Assembly: GCA_022560025.1 (NCBI GenBank)
Contig: JAFISE010000073.1
Span: 62,001 to 126,000, forward strand
Direction of reading: 5' to 3'
From: Stagonosporopsis chrysanthemi
Lineage: Eukaryota > Ascomycota > Dothideomycetes > Pleosporales > Didymellaceae
DNA length: 64,000 bases
Part shown: piece by piece, positions 1 to 11,119 of the stretch
How positions within the stretch are numbered: position 1 is the stretch's first letter
Layout: every line of letters starts with the position of its first letter
The notes under the pieces: generated by a model
The model's database searches: none
What the model was told of the DNA's origin: nothing
What the model saw: only the letters and a program-made list of their open reading frames with translations
Program-made: the position numbers and the translations under genes

Positions 1-858
1 TCTTCCTTCATCAAGAAGGTTGGATACAACCCCAAGCACGTCCCCTTCGTGCCCATCTCCGGTTTCAACGGTGACAACATGATCGAGGCTTCCCCCAACT
101 GCCCCTGGTACAAGGGTTGGGAGAAGGAGACCAAGGCCAAGGCCACTGGTAAGACCCTTCTCGAGGCCATTGATGCCATCGACCCCCCCAGCCGTCCCAC
201 CGACAAGCCTCTCCGCCTTCCCCTCCAGGATGTCTACAAGATTGGCGGTATTGGCACGGTTCCCGTCGGTCGTGTCGAGACTGGTATCATCAAGGCCGGT
301 ATGGTCGTCACCTTCGCCCCCGCTGGTGTCACCACTGAGGTCAAGTCCGTCGAGATGCACCACGAGCAGCTTGCCGAGGGTGTTCCCGGTGACAACGTTG
401 GTTTCAACGTCAAGAACGTCTCCGTCAAGGAGATCCGTCGTGGCAACGTTGCCGGTGACTCCAAGCAGGACCCCCCCAAGGGTGCTGAGTCCTTCAACGC
501 CCAGGTCATCGTCCTGAACCACCCTGGTCAGGTTGGTGCTGGTTACGCCCCAGTTCTCGACTGCCACACTGCCCACATTGCTTGCAAGTTCTCCGAGCTC
601 CTCGAGAAGATTGACCGCCGTACCGGAAAGTCCACCGAGAACAGCCCCAAGTTCATCAAGTCTGGTGACGCCGCTATCGTCAAGATGGTTCCCTCCAAGC
701 CCATGTGCGTTGAGGCCTTCACCGACTACCCCCCTCTCGGTCGTTTCGCCGTCCGTGACATGCGCCAAACCGTTGCCGTCGGTGTCATCAAGTCCGTCGT
801 CAAGGCCGACAAGGCTGGCAAGGTCACCAAGGCCGCCGTCAAGGCTGGCAAGAAATAA
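1..858 (+). CDS. TEF1: Translation elongation factor 1-alpha, C-terminal part (5' end outside window)
   Basis: This is the GTPase that delivers aminoacyl-tRNA to the ribosomal A site in the cytosol. The reading frame is open from base 1, so the gene enters from the left, and it ends with TAA at 856-858. The 285 residues seen start just after the G domain core (FIKKVGYNP, then VPISGFNGDNM) and contain the two beta-barrel domains, including the motifs VGRVETGIIK, HHEQL and DCHTAHIACKF. The lysine-rich tail KAGKK is typical of eEF1A. The family is about 460 residues, so roughly 175 N-terminal residues lie outside. Codons are strongly C-ending, as expected for a very highly expressed gene. No intron is seen in this part. 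Confidence 0.98.
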   Translation, partial: SSFIKKVGYNPKHVPFVPISGFNGDNMIEASPNCPWYKGWEKETKAKATGKTLLEAIDAIDPPSRPTDKPLRLPLQDVYKIGGIGTVPVGRVETGIIKAGMVVTFAPAGVTTEVKSVEMHHEQLAEGVPGDNVGFNVKNVSVKEIRRGNVAGDSKQDPPKGAESFNAQVIVLNHPGQVGAGYAPVLDCHTAHIACKFSELLEKIDRRTGKSTENSPKFIKSGDAAIVKMVPSKPMCVEAFTDYPPLGRFAVRDMRQTVAVGVIKSVVKADKAGKVTKAAVKAGKK

Positions 859-1560
859 GCGATCTCTTTTTGAATCGTTTCTTTCTCTCTCATATTCTCT
901 AGATACCTCGTTCTGGGGATGCGGGTTGGCTTCGGGAAAAGCTATGATGACTTTCATGCATTACGGTCGGATGGAATGAAGGCGAGTCCTACCGTAGGTT
1001 CATAACGATTGAAATGAAATATGGATGGACAAATGAACATCTTGAACTTCCATGATGATGTGATGCGAACTTTGCACTTCGTCGACTGATGTCCCCCGTT
1101 GAGGTGTAGGCCCGTTTCCTCTTACGTGGCTTGTCATCACACCGCCTACAGACATGACACGATACAAGAAGTAGGCCACGACAGAAGCCGTTGGGGAGTC
1201 TTTTGGTTTGTGGAACTACTGTAGAATACAACTGAAACTCAGCTTTAATAGTCTAGAGAATAGAGAGTAGTAAACACTACATCTCTGTGCGAAGAGATTT
1301 AGTGAAGTTGTTGTAGGACTTGTAGCCAAATTATGGATCTATCGTTCTTCCAAACGATCGCTCAAAAGAAACGAGGTTCTTCGTAGGTAGAGCAATCGCT
1401 TCATGGCACTGTTCGAGCAACCGCAAGTCACTCATGTCACCACATGTCAGGATGATTGACGTCGAAATGGCCGGTACTCGGTACTTCGGCCTAGTGCGCT
1501 CGCAAACTCCCAGCGCAACATCGTCCACTCGCCAATCGCACCCTCAACCACCGTCAAGCA
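859..1560. other. Intergenic region: TEF1 3' end and upstream region of next gene
   Basis: About 700 bases with no supported gene. The left part should hold the TEF1 3' untranslated region. A TGACGT half-CRE lies near 1458, about 100 bases before the next start codon. I see no RNA gene or repeat. Confidence 0.6.
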
Positions 1561-3228
1561 ATGTCAGCGGACTTGTTCGCAGAGTTCAGCTCAAACCCAA
1601 GCAAAGATGAAACCCGACAGCCAAGTACTTCTACGGGGCTGCAGCCTGCATCGACTTTCAGCCTTCTCGACGATTTGAACAGCCGAGCACCTCCACCAGC
1701 TTCGCTGCAATCGTCGACGTTTGCACAAGGCTTCGGTCAGACCGGCAATTTATTGGCGCAACCAGCAACAGAAGTCGATGCTGATGATTGGGGTGACTTT
1801 GAGGGAAGCTCGAATCACGCTGATGTGACACCTGTCCAGCATGATCTATTCGCATTCGCATCAAGCCAGCGATGTCAGCCTCCACAGCAAACCATATCAA
1901 GTCAGTCTCCCATACATGATCCGTTCAATTTCCAGCCCACGGGTCAATCACAGATATCACAAGAGTCGTGGACGAAGGCTCCCATCGTCAGGGCGAAGAA
2001 GCCTCTGGATTCCAATGTACTATTCGACGCGGAGGATGATCTGGACGATGACGAGTTTGGCGATTTCGAGGACTCGCAAGCCCAGTCCGTTGCTCAAGCA
2101 CCTCTGGTCCCGTCAGCGCCTGTACCCTCCAAGGGAGCATCCTCAGCTCTGGTTGACCTGCTTGGAGATCTAGACCTGTCGCAATCTACACCTTCCGCTC
2201 TTGGCGAGTCCAGCCAAACCTCCAAAAGCGCAGCGAGTGCGACAAAGGCCAAAACGGCACCCAGTAAGAACCCTTTCACAGGCTTTGGCACCTCCTCCAA
2301 GTCGAAACAGCTACAACCAAAAGCAAAGGCAAAGCCAGTGTCAGCGGCAAAACCTCATGTTGCGGATGATGATTGGGATACATTTGATGATTGGGAGGCC
2401 TCGATACCAGCAGCAGCCCCAAGAGACCCCGAAGTCAAGGACAAATCGACTTTGAATGCCCCTACACTTACACCCATCCTGTCTCCGGGGATTGATGACA
2501 TACCCTCTGGAGAATTACCGCCCACCAATGTCCCACCGCCTGGCGTGTTGCTTTCGTTGTTCCCATCCTTTTTCGCAGACGCACAAGAGCAGCTGTTCAA
2601 GCCTATGGCTGCACAGACGTTGCCGATGAGGAACAAGCTTTTTGCTGAAGCAGGCACAATTGCATACTTGCGAGGGTACCTCATGTTAGCATCCGTCGCA
2701 GCACACATCATAGCAGGACGGAAACTTCGTTGGAAGCGCGATCAACTTCTTTCACAGGGCATGAGGATCGGACCAGCATCATCACGGGCTACGTCAGGCA
2801 TGAAGCTCACCGGCATCGATCGAGGCGAGAATCTCAAGGAAGAGAGAGAGGCTTCAGACGTTGTTAGAGCATGGAAAGATCAGATCGGTCGACTTCGACA
2901 CGTCATCTCTGGTGTCAACCAGATCAAGGCTGGTACCCTAGGCTCTGCGCCCGATTTGCAGGAGACGATGTCGGTCAGGACGCTAAAGCAGGCTGAGGGT
3001 GGTGTACCAGCGCGACAACCATGTATGTTGTGTGGCTTGAAGCGAGACGAAAGAGTCAATGCAGCAGATATGGCAGTTGAAGACAGCTTTGGTGAGTGGT
3101 GGATTGAGCAGGTGAACATGCATCGAGGTACGTCCTTTCTCACCAGATTTCGAACAACATGACTGACCCTCCCTGCAGCGTGTAGAAACTTTTGGAGCGA
3201 GCACAAGGACAGGCTTAGACAGCGATGA
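1561..3228 (+). CDS. Adaptor-like protein with acidic WGDFE motifs and a conserved Cys/Trp C-terminus
   Basis: I do not recognise this as a named gene. Model: exons 1561-3127 and 3179-3228 (51-nt intron GTACGT..GCAG, phase 1), 538 residues. The first two-thirds is Ser/Pro-rich, with acidic-aromatic motifs WGDFEG (about residue 76), FGDFED (about 163) and WDTFDDWE (about 271), and Leu-Asp motifs LLDDL and LVDLLGDLDL. Such motifs are known in clathrin accessory proteins (aftiphilin type) that bind AP-1/GGA ear domains. The C-terminus is ordered: a hydrophobic helical region (residues about 330-385), a CxxC pair (CMLCGLKRDERVN), then GEWWIEQ and, after splicing, RACRNFWSEHKDRLRQR. Splicing the intron restores that conserved-looking ending, whereas read-through ends after 14 unrelated residues. 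A role at clathrin-coated Golgi or endosome membranes is inferred from the motifs only. Confidence 0.85.
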
Positions 3229-4106
3229 CCTTGCGTATCTCGCATCAGCACCTAGGTAGTATTTGTAGGGTCAAGCACGTGGCAGAAAGATATCAAGGGC
3301 AGGCGTAATAAGTGATCAAGGATACACTCATGAGCCATGCAATCGACCAGATTGGATCTTGGAAGACACTTTGTTTGCGCGACGAGGATGGAGATTTGGC
3401 ACACATACTGGACCCGCGCTGCTCCGAGGTGCACCGATGGGCCCGTTTTGTGCATGGCTACCATGGCGGCGTCGGGCAAATTCACGGGCGGCATGTGCTC
3501 AGAGCTCACATTAACAATGCATCGCAAAGAACCATCGATGATGCATGGCCTATTTAGTGTCCTATGACAACTGCAAGGATGCAGCTAGCCAGTAAGCTGA
3601 ATCCACGCTGTTTACACATGGAATGCGACTGGCTGTGGGCCATGTTGTTCGTGCCATGTCGGCACGCTGGCCGTGTGCTGTGAGGGTGCTGAGGTTAGGG
3701 TCGGTGGTAGCGTGCAATCTGCTTTTGCTGCCCGCATGCTCTGCCGCGGGACTAGAATAGCAAACGCAAATAGAGAGCCGGCATTCAGACTCACCTGCAA
3801 GTCCAGCCACGCTCGAATCCCCTCGCCATACTCGTGTTACACCGTCGACAAGCAAAGCCGTGGTCCACGCCCGTTTCGCAGCCGACGACAACGCGCCGCC
3901 GCCGCCGCCGCCGCCAGCAACGCAGCCATCGCCGCATCAATCCTCGGATCGTCCCCGCATTCGCATGTCCACCTCTCGTCCAGCCCTGAAGCAAGCACCC
4001 GCCCCGCCGCGACGCACTTTCCCTGTGTACGGCGAGCACTTTCTGTTTGGATAGAAGCCAGAAGCCGTCAGCCCGCCGTAGCAATTCGCAGAGCCCGCGT
4101 TGACCG
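3229..4106. other. Intergenic region upstream of the PAS kinase gene
   Basis: About 880 bases without a supported gene. It includes seven GCC triplets at 3895-3915 and a GC-rich leader up to the kinase start. The open frames here are low-complexity Arg/Ala shadows. Confidence 0.5.
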
Positions 4107-7100
4107 ATGAGCAAGCCAGGCTCTCTTCAAGAAGGACTCCACTTCGATGCTCTCTCCTCCAACCGCACGACCGACCATGCATCGCTCACCAAGAACAAGA
4201 GCATGTCGAATCTGCTCTCGCACACCGTCTCGGCCCCGCCCATAATCGACACGGCGAAGCGCATGAGCTTCGACGCCGGCCAGCTCGACCGCATGACAAG
4301 GTCGCCCATAGTCTCCGAGCACGAGCATGGCATGGGCGCCTCTGGCCTCCGCCGCATTCGCCAGCAGCCGCCCAGGCAGCTGCCCACCACCCAGCGCAGC
4401 GCCTCGCTGAACATTGGCACGCCGCCCGTCTCGCGCCACCCCTCGGACGCCGCACCCACCGCCCCAGGCTCCCCGACCCTCGCCTTCAGCGAAGACCTCA
4501 CGCGCTTCCCCTCCGAGTCGCTGCACTCGTTCTCCTTCGCGACGCAGTCAGACGAGTTCATCCACAACCGACAGAATGTCCTGAAGCGCTCCATCGACTT
4601 CATGCGCGACAGGCTGGGCTGGGCAGCCACCAACCCCGGCATTGCCAACGCACAGGCGAAGCTCAGCGGAGACCTCGAGGTGCAGAGCATGATGGAGCTG
4701 CTGCAGCGCGCGAACCTGATTGGACAGGATGGCACTGGAGCACATGGTCTTGGCGCCCTCGGCCCTGTCACTGGCCCTGCAGACCTGTCTGGCCAGAACC
4801 TGTTCGAGAAGAGCTTCGAGGTTCAGCGGTCGGAGAGTCCGGAGAGCATGGCCGCGGCTGCGAGCCCGCCAGTGCACCATACCACCACACATGCCACGGA
4901 CACCACCAAGAAACAAGACCAAGAAGCGCTCAACAGCTCGACTTCCGACCTGAGCTCCGATACGCTCAGTCCCACGGCCGAAAACCTCTCCTTGCCTCCA
5001 AAGAGACCCCAACGTGCTGCTCTGAAACGCACCTTCACCGATGTTGCGCCACTAACAATACAGAGTCAGCTCCATGATGCTCTAGCAAAGCCGTACCTGG
5101 TTGGTGATCAGGTCCAGACCAACTCAGTCATATCACCAGCGTCCATTCCTACTATGCCGCCCAGTTTCCATAGCGTACAGGGTCCCCTATCCGCAGGACC
5201 AGCCCCCCACGGCCATGGCACTCGTCATGCCGCTGCTGCACAAGCCATTTTCACTACTGAAGCACAAGCTCCGTGGACAATCACGTCAGCCAACGACCTT
5301 GCATGTCTGGTGTTCGGTGTCACCAGAGCTGAAGTCCGTAAGCTTGGTATACTGGAAGTGGTCCGAGAAGACCGGCGGTCGTGGCTCGAAAGTAAACTCA
5401 AAAACCCCGATGTAGGTTCCAAGGCGCAGGCAGCTTTGTCAGCAGCGACCAACCTCAAAGTCGGCAACGGGCTGACTGCGAGGCTTCTGAGCAAGCCTCC
5501 GTCACGGACGACAGCTGCAAGAAAGGCAAAGACAGATGACGGTAGTGGCTCATCATACTACAATGCGAAGAAAACTGGGAAGCTCAACCACGAGTCCAAA
5601 GGTTCCAGAGGTGTGTTGCTCTGCGGCGACGTTATTCCCATTCAGAAGCGCAATGGTGCTACCGGTGCAGCAAGCTTGTGGGTGAAGGAGAAACGAGGTG
5701 GTCTCATTTGGGTACTAGAAGAGATAGCCGAGGATGTCGTGTTCATCAACGTTGACGAAGTAGGTTGCGTTTCCAAGGGCTGGGGCGCTATAGAAGCCGT
5801 CTTCGGTAGCGACCGATTGCGCAGGGGCATGGACCTCACACGTTTGATTCCTGGAATACCACGTCTGAAGGGCACAAACACCGGCGTACTAGACTACGAA
5901 GAGATTGAAACCGTGCGTACCTATACCGCTCGTACCTCAAACAGCATCAACATCCCGGTTACGGTCGAGGCATTGCCAAACGAGCCCACTTTCCGCGTCT
6001 CCAGCTTCCCGCATATCGCTGGCATCATTGTGCTCTCGTCATCCGATCTCACGGTCACAAGCTCAAACTCTGTTTTCTCCGAGGCGTTGTTTGGACAGCC
6101 TCGACCGGAAGGTGCTCATGTCAGCAAGCTGATACCCGCGTTTGACAGAATCTTGCACGTCATGACCGACGAGGATAAGATCGAGTTGGTCGACGGTATC
6201 GTGATACCAGAGCACAGCTTCCGACGTGCACGTGCTTTACTCGCCATGCGAGAGGGAAGCGCAGACGCAGCTGCAATATTCTTAAGGCCTAGTGGCCTTC
6301 CAGCCCTGCATCGTGACGGGTCCGACATTATGGTCGACGTGCAAATGAGGGTTGTCAAAAGCGATAAGACACCTCGCTTTGACGAGCAGGTGATCGAAGA
6401 AGAGGGTGACTCCGACCCACAAACAAACAGACCCCAGTTGGTGTATGCTCTGTGGGTGACATATTCCAGGCAGCTGCACGCTGCGAACCACGGTATCGGT
6501 CCAGTGACACCACTTATTTCGCGTCCAGGCACACCGCCCCATCAGCCTTCCCCGAACCAGACAAACCTGATTATTTCAGAGGAGAGCGAGTCTGACCAGT
6601 CGAAAGCAAGCACACCACCCGTTTCGCTACTAACGCAGCAGCTGCAAGAAGCCGCAAAGCCCTTGCCTCCAAAAGAAACACCCGCGCACGCCATAGCCCC
6701 ACCCCCTGCGTCGATCACAGAGGAGTCGCACAAGAAGACGATCAATGACTTTATCGTTCTCGAAGAGATGGGTCAAGGCGCATATGGACAAGTCAAGCTC
6801 TGCAGGTACAAGAAGAACAGCAGCACGAAGGTAGTCATCAAGTATGTCACAAAACGTCGCATCCTTGTTGACACATGGACTCGCGATCGCAAACTCGGCA
6901 CTGTACCTCTCGAGATTCATGTTCTCGATTTTCTCCGGAGAGATGGTTACCAGCACCCAAACATTGTCGAAATGGCGGATTTCTTCGAGGATGATACCAA
7001 CTACTACATCGAGATGGTGCCACACGGTCTGCCCGGAATGGATCTCTTCGACTATATCGAACTTCGAGTCAACATGGAAGAGCAAGAGTGCCGCAAGATC

Positions 7101-7620
7101 TTCGTCCAGGTCGCCGAGGCCGTGCATTTCCTGCATACCAAAGCCAAGGTCGTGCATCGGGACATCAAGGACGAAAACGTAGTTCTGGATGGCGATGGCA
7201 ATATCAAGCTCATCGATTTTGGCAGTGCGGCGTACATCAAGAGCGGGCCTTTTGATGTTTTTGTAGGTACTATTGGTATGTTGCAATCTCCTTCTCTACA
7301 TGCTTGACCAAGACTAACGCTTTACAGACTATGCGGCGCCAGAGGTACTCGCTGGCCGCCCTTACCGCGGTAAAGAGCAAGATGTATGGGCTCTCGGCAT
7401 TCTGATCTACACCATCATCTACAAGGAGAACCCATTCTACTCTATAGATGAAATCATGGATCATGATCTGCGCGTTCCTTGGGTCATGAGCGAGGAGAGC
7501 ATCGATCTGGTTAGATTGATGTTAGACCGCGATGTCGAGAAGAGGATCACAATCAGCCAGGTACTAGAGCATCCGTGGTGCGTCAACGGTAACAGCGATG
7601 CGGACGCGAAGTTGAGGTGA
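4107..7620 (+). CDS. PAS-domain serine/threonine protein kinase (Psk1/Psk2-like)
   Basis: This is a PAS kinase, a nutrient-responsive Ser/Thr kinase which in yeast directs sugar flux and translation. Exons 4107-7275 and 7328-7620 (52-nt intron, phase 1) encode 1153 residues. The N-terminal 350 residues are Ser/Pro-rich and probably disordered. PAS-like sensory segments are visible at about 390-430 and 635-685 (GIIVLSSSDLTVTSSNSVF). The kinase domain spans about 878-1145: glycine loop GQGAYGQVKLC, lysine in VVIKYVTK, catalytic loop HRDIKDENV (about 1016), and DFGSAAY in place of the usual DFG start. The intron falls between subdomains VII and VIII; splicing gives GTIGDYAAPEVL, the APE region. 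Without splicing the kinase would be truncated. The ATG chosen is the first in frame. The paralogue (Psk1 or Psk2) cannot be assigned from sequence alone. Confidence 0.93.
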
Positions 7621-8821
7621 AGGAATGACGAAGAGGGAAGCCAAGATACAGAGCAGGAATCGAAGACGCGATGAGAGTGTGGTAGGCCCCATCTGCACTC
7701 CTCACAGTCTTGCGCGCTACACGTGATACGGCACGAGACAACGACGAGGGTCCACGAAGGGTGTTTGTATAGAGAACGACGTTACGAAAAGGGAGGAATT
7801 CTTTGTTTAGGTGGCTCTGCATGGGCGACGAGTTCGTTGCTCCTTAGTACTCTTGTTCTGCTTTGGCAGCTTTGATCTACGCGCTATTCTTTCGTTACTC
7901 GCGTACATGACGGTTGTTTTTGTGCGTCAGGCAGAGCGCAAAAGGCAGGTAGTGTGGACAAGATCAATACCCAATATATATTATCATGATTTGACGAATT
8001 CATGAGGGCCTTGTCTAATCTCTTGGAATCGTCTGGGAGGTGAATGTCGCGGTGCGCTGCTCATGCAGTCTGATAGGTCGCACACCTTTCGACAGCTGCA
8101 GAGTGCTGATGTAAAAGAAGAAGGACATGGTTGTCTCCAACACAAAGGACCTCGAGCAGTCCGGCTTTGTTTCGTCGCACTTGACTCGCCTGACTCTACC
8201 CAACACGCTTGGTGATTTGCACACTCGTTCCGAGTAGTCCCTAGGTACTTATTTGTACTTGGAGCACCGGCATTTAGCGTCACCAGTCACGTACCAAAGT
8301 CTGACTAAACTAATCGTAGCAGATCTATCGGTCTTTCATAATGCAGTCTCTATCTGCCATCCAAGTAAGGCGATCTTTTCCCTTATATATCTGCAAGTTT
8401 TGATGTTGGCTTACAGCGCTACACCGCGTTGCTGCAATTTGCTCTTACAGCCTTCTTGGAGGGTGGGCCCAAAAGAATACCCGATGAGCGTTCGGCCAGG
8501 CCGTCTATGCCTTCATGCAACCATGGCTCAATATCGATAGTACCCGCTTTGAAAAGTCCAGCGGTTCGACGGGCCTTGCCCAAACTATGGTGCCCTTTTC
8601 AGCGCCTACCCATCAACCATAGAACCGCAAGCGGGACTGGGAGTACGTGACTCATGATCCTCTTCTCAGTACCTTCCAACAACTCTAATCATCGATAAAA
8701 CCAACGACATATCATCTAAATCACGCCCGAATCTAACCTCCACCAGAACCTTTGCGCCCCGTGCACAAATATACCCCTACAAAACCGCCTGCGCGTTCTT
8801 GTAAGTCTTTCATTTCCCAAG
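7621..8821. other. Intergenic region, no supported gene
   Basis: About 1.2 kb. The frames on both strands are short and lack family motifs. It should contain the kinase 3' end and the upstream region of the next gene. I see no repeat or RNA gene. Confidence 0.5.
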
Positions 8822-10185
8822 ATGTCCGAAGACAACAGTATTCCACTAGTCACCGACCAGATTTCCCTGTCTTTGCACACGGCGGTCGACTTCAGTCGCA
8901 ACCAGGGCATCGGCATCGGCATCATCCAAAGAGCGACGGCGAGAGGCAGAGCCCGGGCTAGCACTCTACCGGTAGAGGAGCAAAAACACGGCATCGAGCG
9001 TGGCCAGATCGGAGCCAACAACGCCAAAACGCCCGAAAGAGCTCATATGTTCGCGATCATACTTGCTATGGGACTGGCACGCAGTACAATCAAACGGCAA
9101 AGTACTACCGCACGCATCAAGGTGCAGAGTGTCACAGTGCTATGCAGTATGCCAGTGGTTGTTGAAATGATCAAATATCATCGAGCTGAAGGTCCGAAGA
9201 GTCTAGGATTCGTAGTGAGCACAGAGGACCGCTTGATGTTGAAAAGAGTCCTGGCGAGTATTAATCGACTGTCGCGATACGATGTCCAAGTCTTAATTCT
9301 GGCAGATGGGGCAGAAGACGATACTGTGGATGCAGCAAGAGTGAAGATGATGGCCCGGCAGAGAAAGAAGAAGGCGTGTCGTCGCCGCCGTCACGCACGA
9401 AGAATCATGTCAAACAATGGTGGGATAGCAGGCAATGAGGAAGATGGAGGAAGCGGCGAGAGAGAAAATGGAACGGGCAATGGGGAAGAATGGAGAAACG
9501 ATAGCTCGCATTTGGAACCTACGACAGAGAGAAACTTGTCAAGCATATCCATGATAGATGAGACAGGTGAGCCTGAGTTGCATTGGAGTCGAACATACAC
9601 TCCTTCTTCCAGTGTTCCAACTCTACAGCAACCAACCGACACAAAACAAGCAGGACCAGGCAGCCCAATTTGCAGACCTCTGAAGCCTTCAAGTCTCCAA
9701 CCCTTGACGTATGTGCTCGTTCATCGAACACGGGCCGATCCGGACCTTGCACAAGATGCAGAGACAATGCAGAACGCATAGAATTGCCCGTGAAGCGGTT
9801 GTTTGACAACAGGGCAACACTAGCTGAGCTAAAGACAGACCGAGACAGGAGAAATAGCGTGATGGTCGTGTCGATAGGACAATCGTTCGGCCCGAGCCAC
9901 GATGGACAGGTACGGATGCAAAACCCGATCAGTCCGTTTTCCAGTCCCCCCCAGGTTGCTGATGAGTCGAACCTCCGCGAGATGGTACTTCTCCAAGTCG
10001 CTGGTCCGGCTGCTCCCCTTCGGTACAGGGTACACGCGCTAGGCGGCGGAAAGGTCCCACCTGCTCAAGTCCAGAAGTACGCTGTCACGAAAGTGCACTC
10101 TGTCAGTGTGATTGAGCGACTGGCGAGAGGGTGGTCTCGACCAGACGGTACTATGGGCGCCGAATACGAGGCATGGGAGAGATAG
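8822..10185 (+). CDS. Orphan protein with a possible degenerate RNase H-like domain and a basic cluster
   Basis: No family is recognised with confidence. Two overlapping open frames join cleanly if 9709-9755 is a 47-nt intron (donor GTATGT, acceptor ACAAG), giving exons 8822-9708 and 9756-10185 and 438 residues; no clear branch point is visible. The start has good context (CAAGATGTCC). Residues 20-175 follow the order of an RNase H fold: VDFSRNQGIGIGI (Asp23), PERAHMFAIILAM (Glu72), a strand QSVTVLCSMPVVVEMI where the third catalytic Asp would be Cys108-Ser109, and DTVDAARVKMMAR (Asp170). A strongly basic stretch RQRKKKACRRRRHARR follows (about 180-195), then a Ser/Gly/Glu-rich linker and the second-exon tail. 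The fold call is inference. It could also be an unrelated lineage-specific protein. Confidence 0.55.
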
Positions 10186-11119
10186 GGTTGGCGTGCACGC
10201 CAGTGTGAAAGACAGCGGACAACGGTGATGTGCGTCGAAATGGCTAAGTGTCTGACGGTAGGGCGGCCGTGTCAGAGAGAAAGAGGTGGCGAGGAGATCA
10301 AGGTAATCGAGAGAGAGAAAGCCATGACTTTTGAGACGGAAAGAATGACTGATTTGCATCGCATGGGTAGAAGAGTTGGTGGATAATGGTGTGGAGAAGA
10401 GATGGATGGTTGCGAGCTGCAGGCAGACTTTATACAGAGTACAACAGTAGGACCACTAGTGTGACAGAATGCTGCAGCTCAATCTGAGCAGTAACGGTAG
10501 TTGTCGTAAGAATTAAAGCCTAAACCAGTCAGAATGGAAGGGGGGCAACAATCCGAAAGCAGGAAGGGAGTCAACAACGGATCAAGGAGGAGGTACAGAG
10601 AGCTATGGCGTATTAAACTCAAACGAGCAGTTACTACCAAAAAGTAAGAACATATCAGCAGGTAGACTCAGTTTACGCTTCCAGTGTACAAAATTCTGTC
10701 TATAACGAACAAACAATCGTCTGTAGTCCAGTATTGACATAGACTACCAGAACTTAAGCTCAAGGTACCCAGCCTAGATTTTGTATTCCATAAGTGCAAT
10801 GTGTATACAGCGGCACTAGTGACTGACCGCTGCAAGTCTTAGCGCGATTACTACAAGGGTTAAGGTCAAAAAGACCGTAAAAACATCAACAGCGGATATT
10901 TGCTCATTTTCGCGCCACCCGCAAACAAACCACATACCAACATCAACACCCTGTGCACAAACACAATTACATCATCAGCACCTGACTCACCTCGACTCAC
11001 TACCTGTATCCCACAAGCCCGCACCTGTAAAATCACACACACAGCTCAACCCTCTCAACACAACACAACAACCACCAAATCACAAAATTTCTCACAGGCT
11101 CACCCGCACACTCCAAACC
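10186..11119. other. Intergenic region between orphan gene and TPT1
   Basis: About 930 bases without a supported gene. It is relatively AT-rich in the middle. The last 200 bases are rich in CA/AC runs and look like the TPT1 leader. Confidence 0.5.

Noticed and set aside
4100..5077. Long Arg/His/Pro-rich frame overlapping the PAS kinase
   Set aside because: It is the shifted frame of the kinase N-terminus, with codon composition of a shadow.
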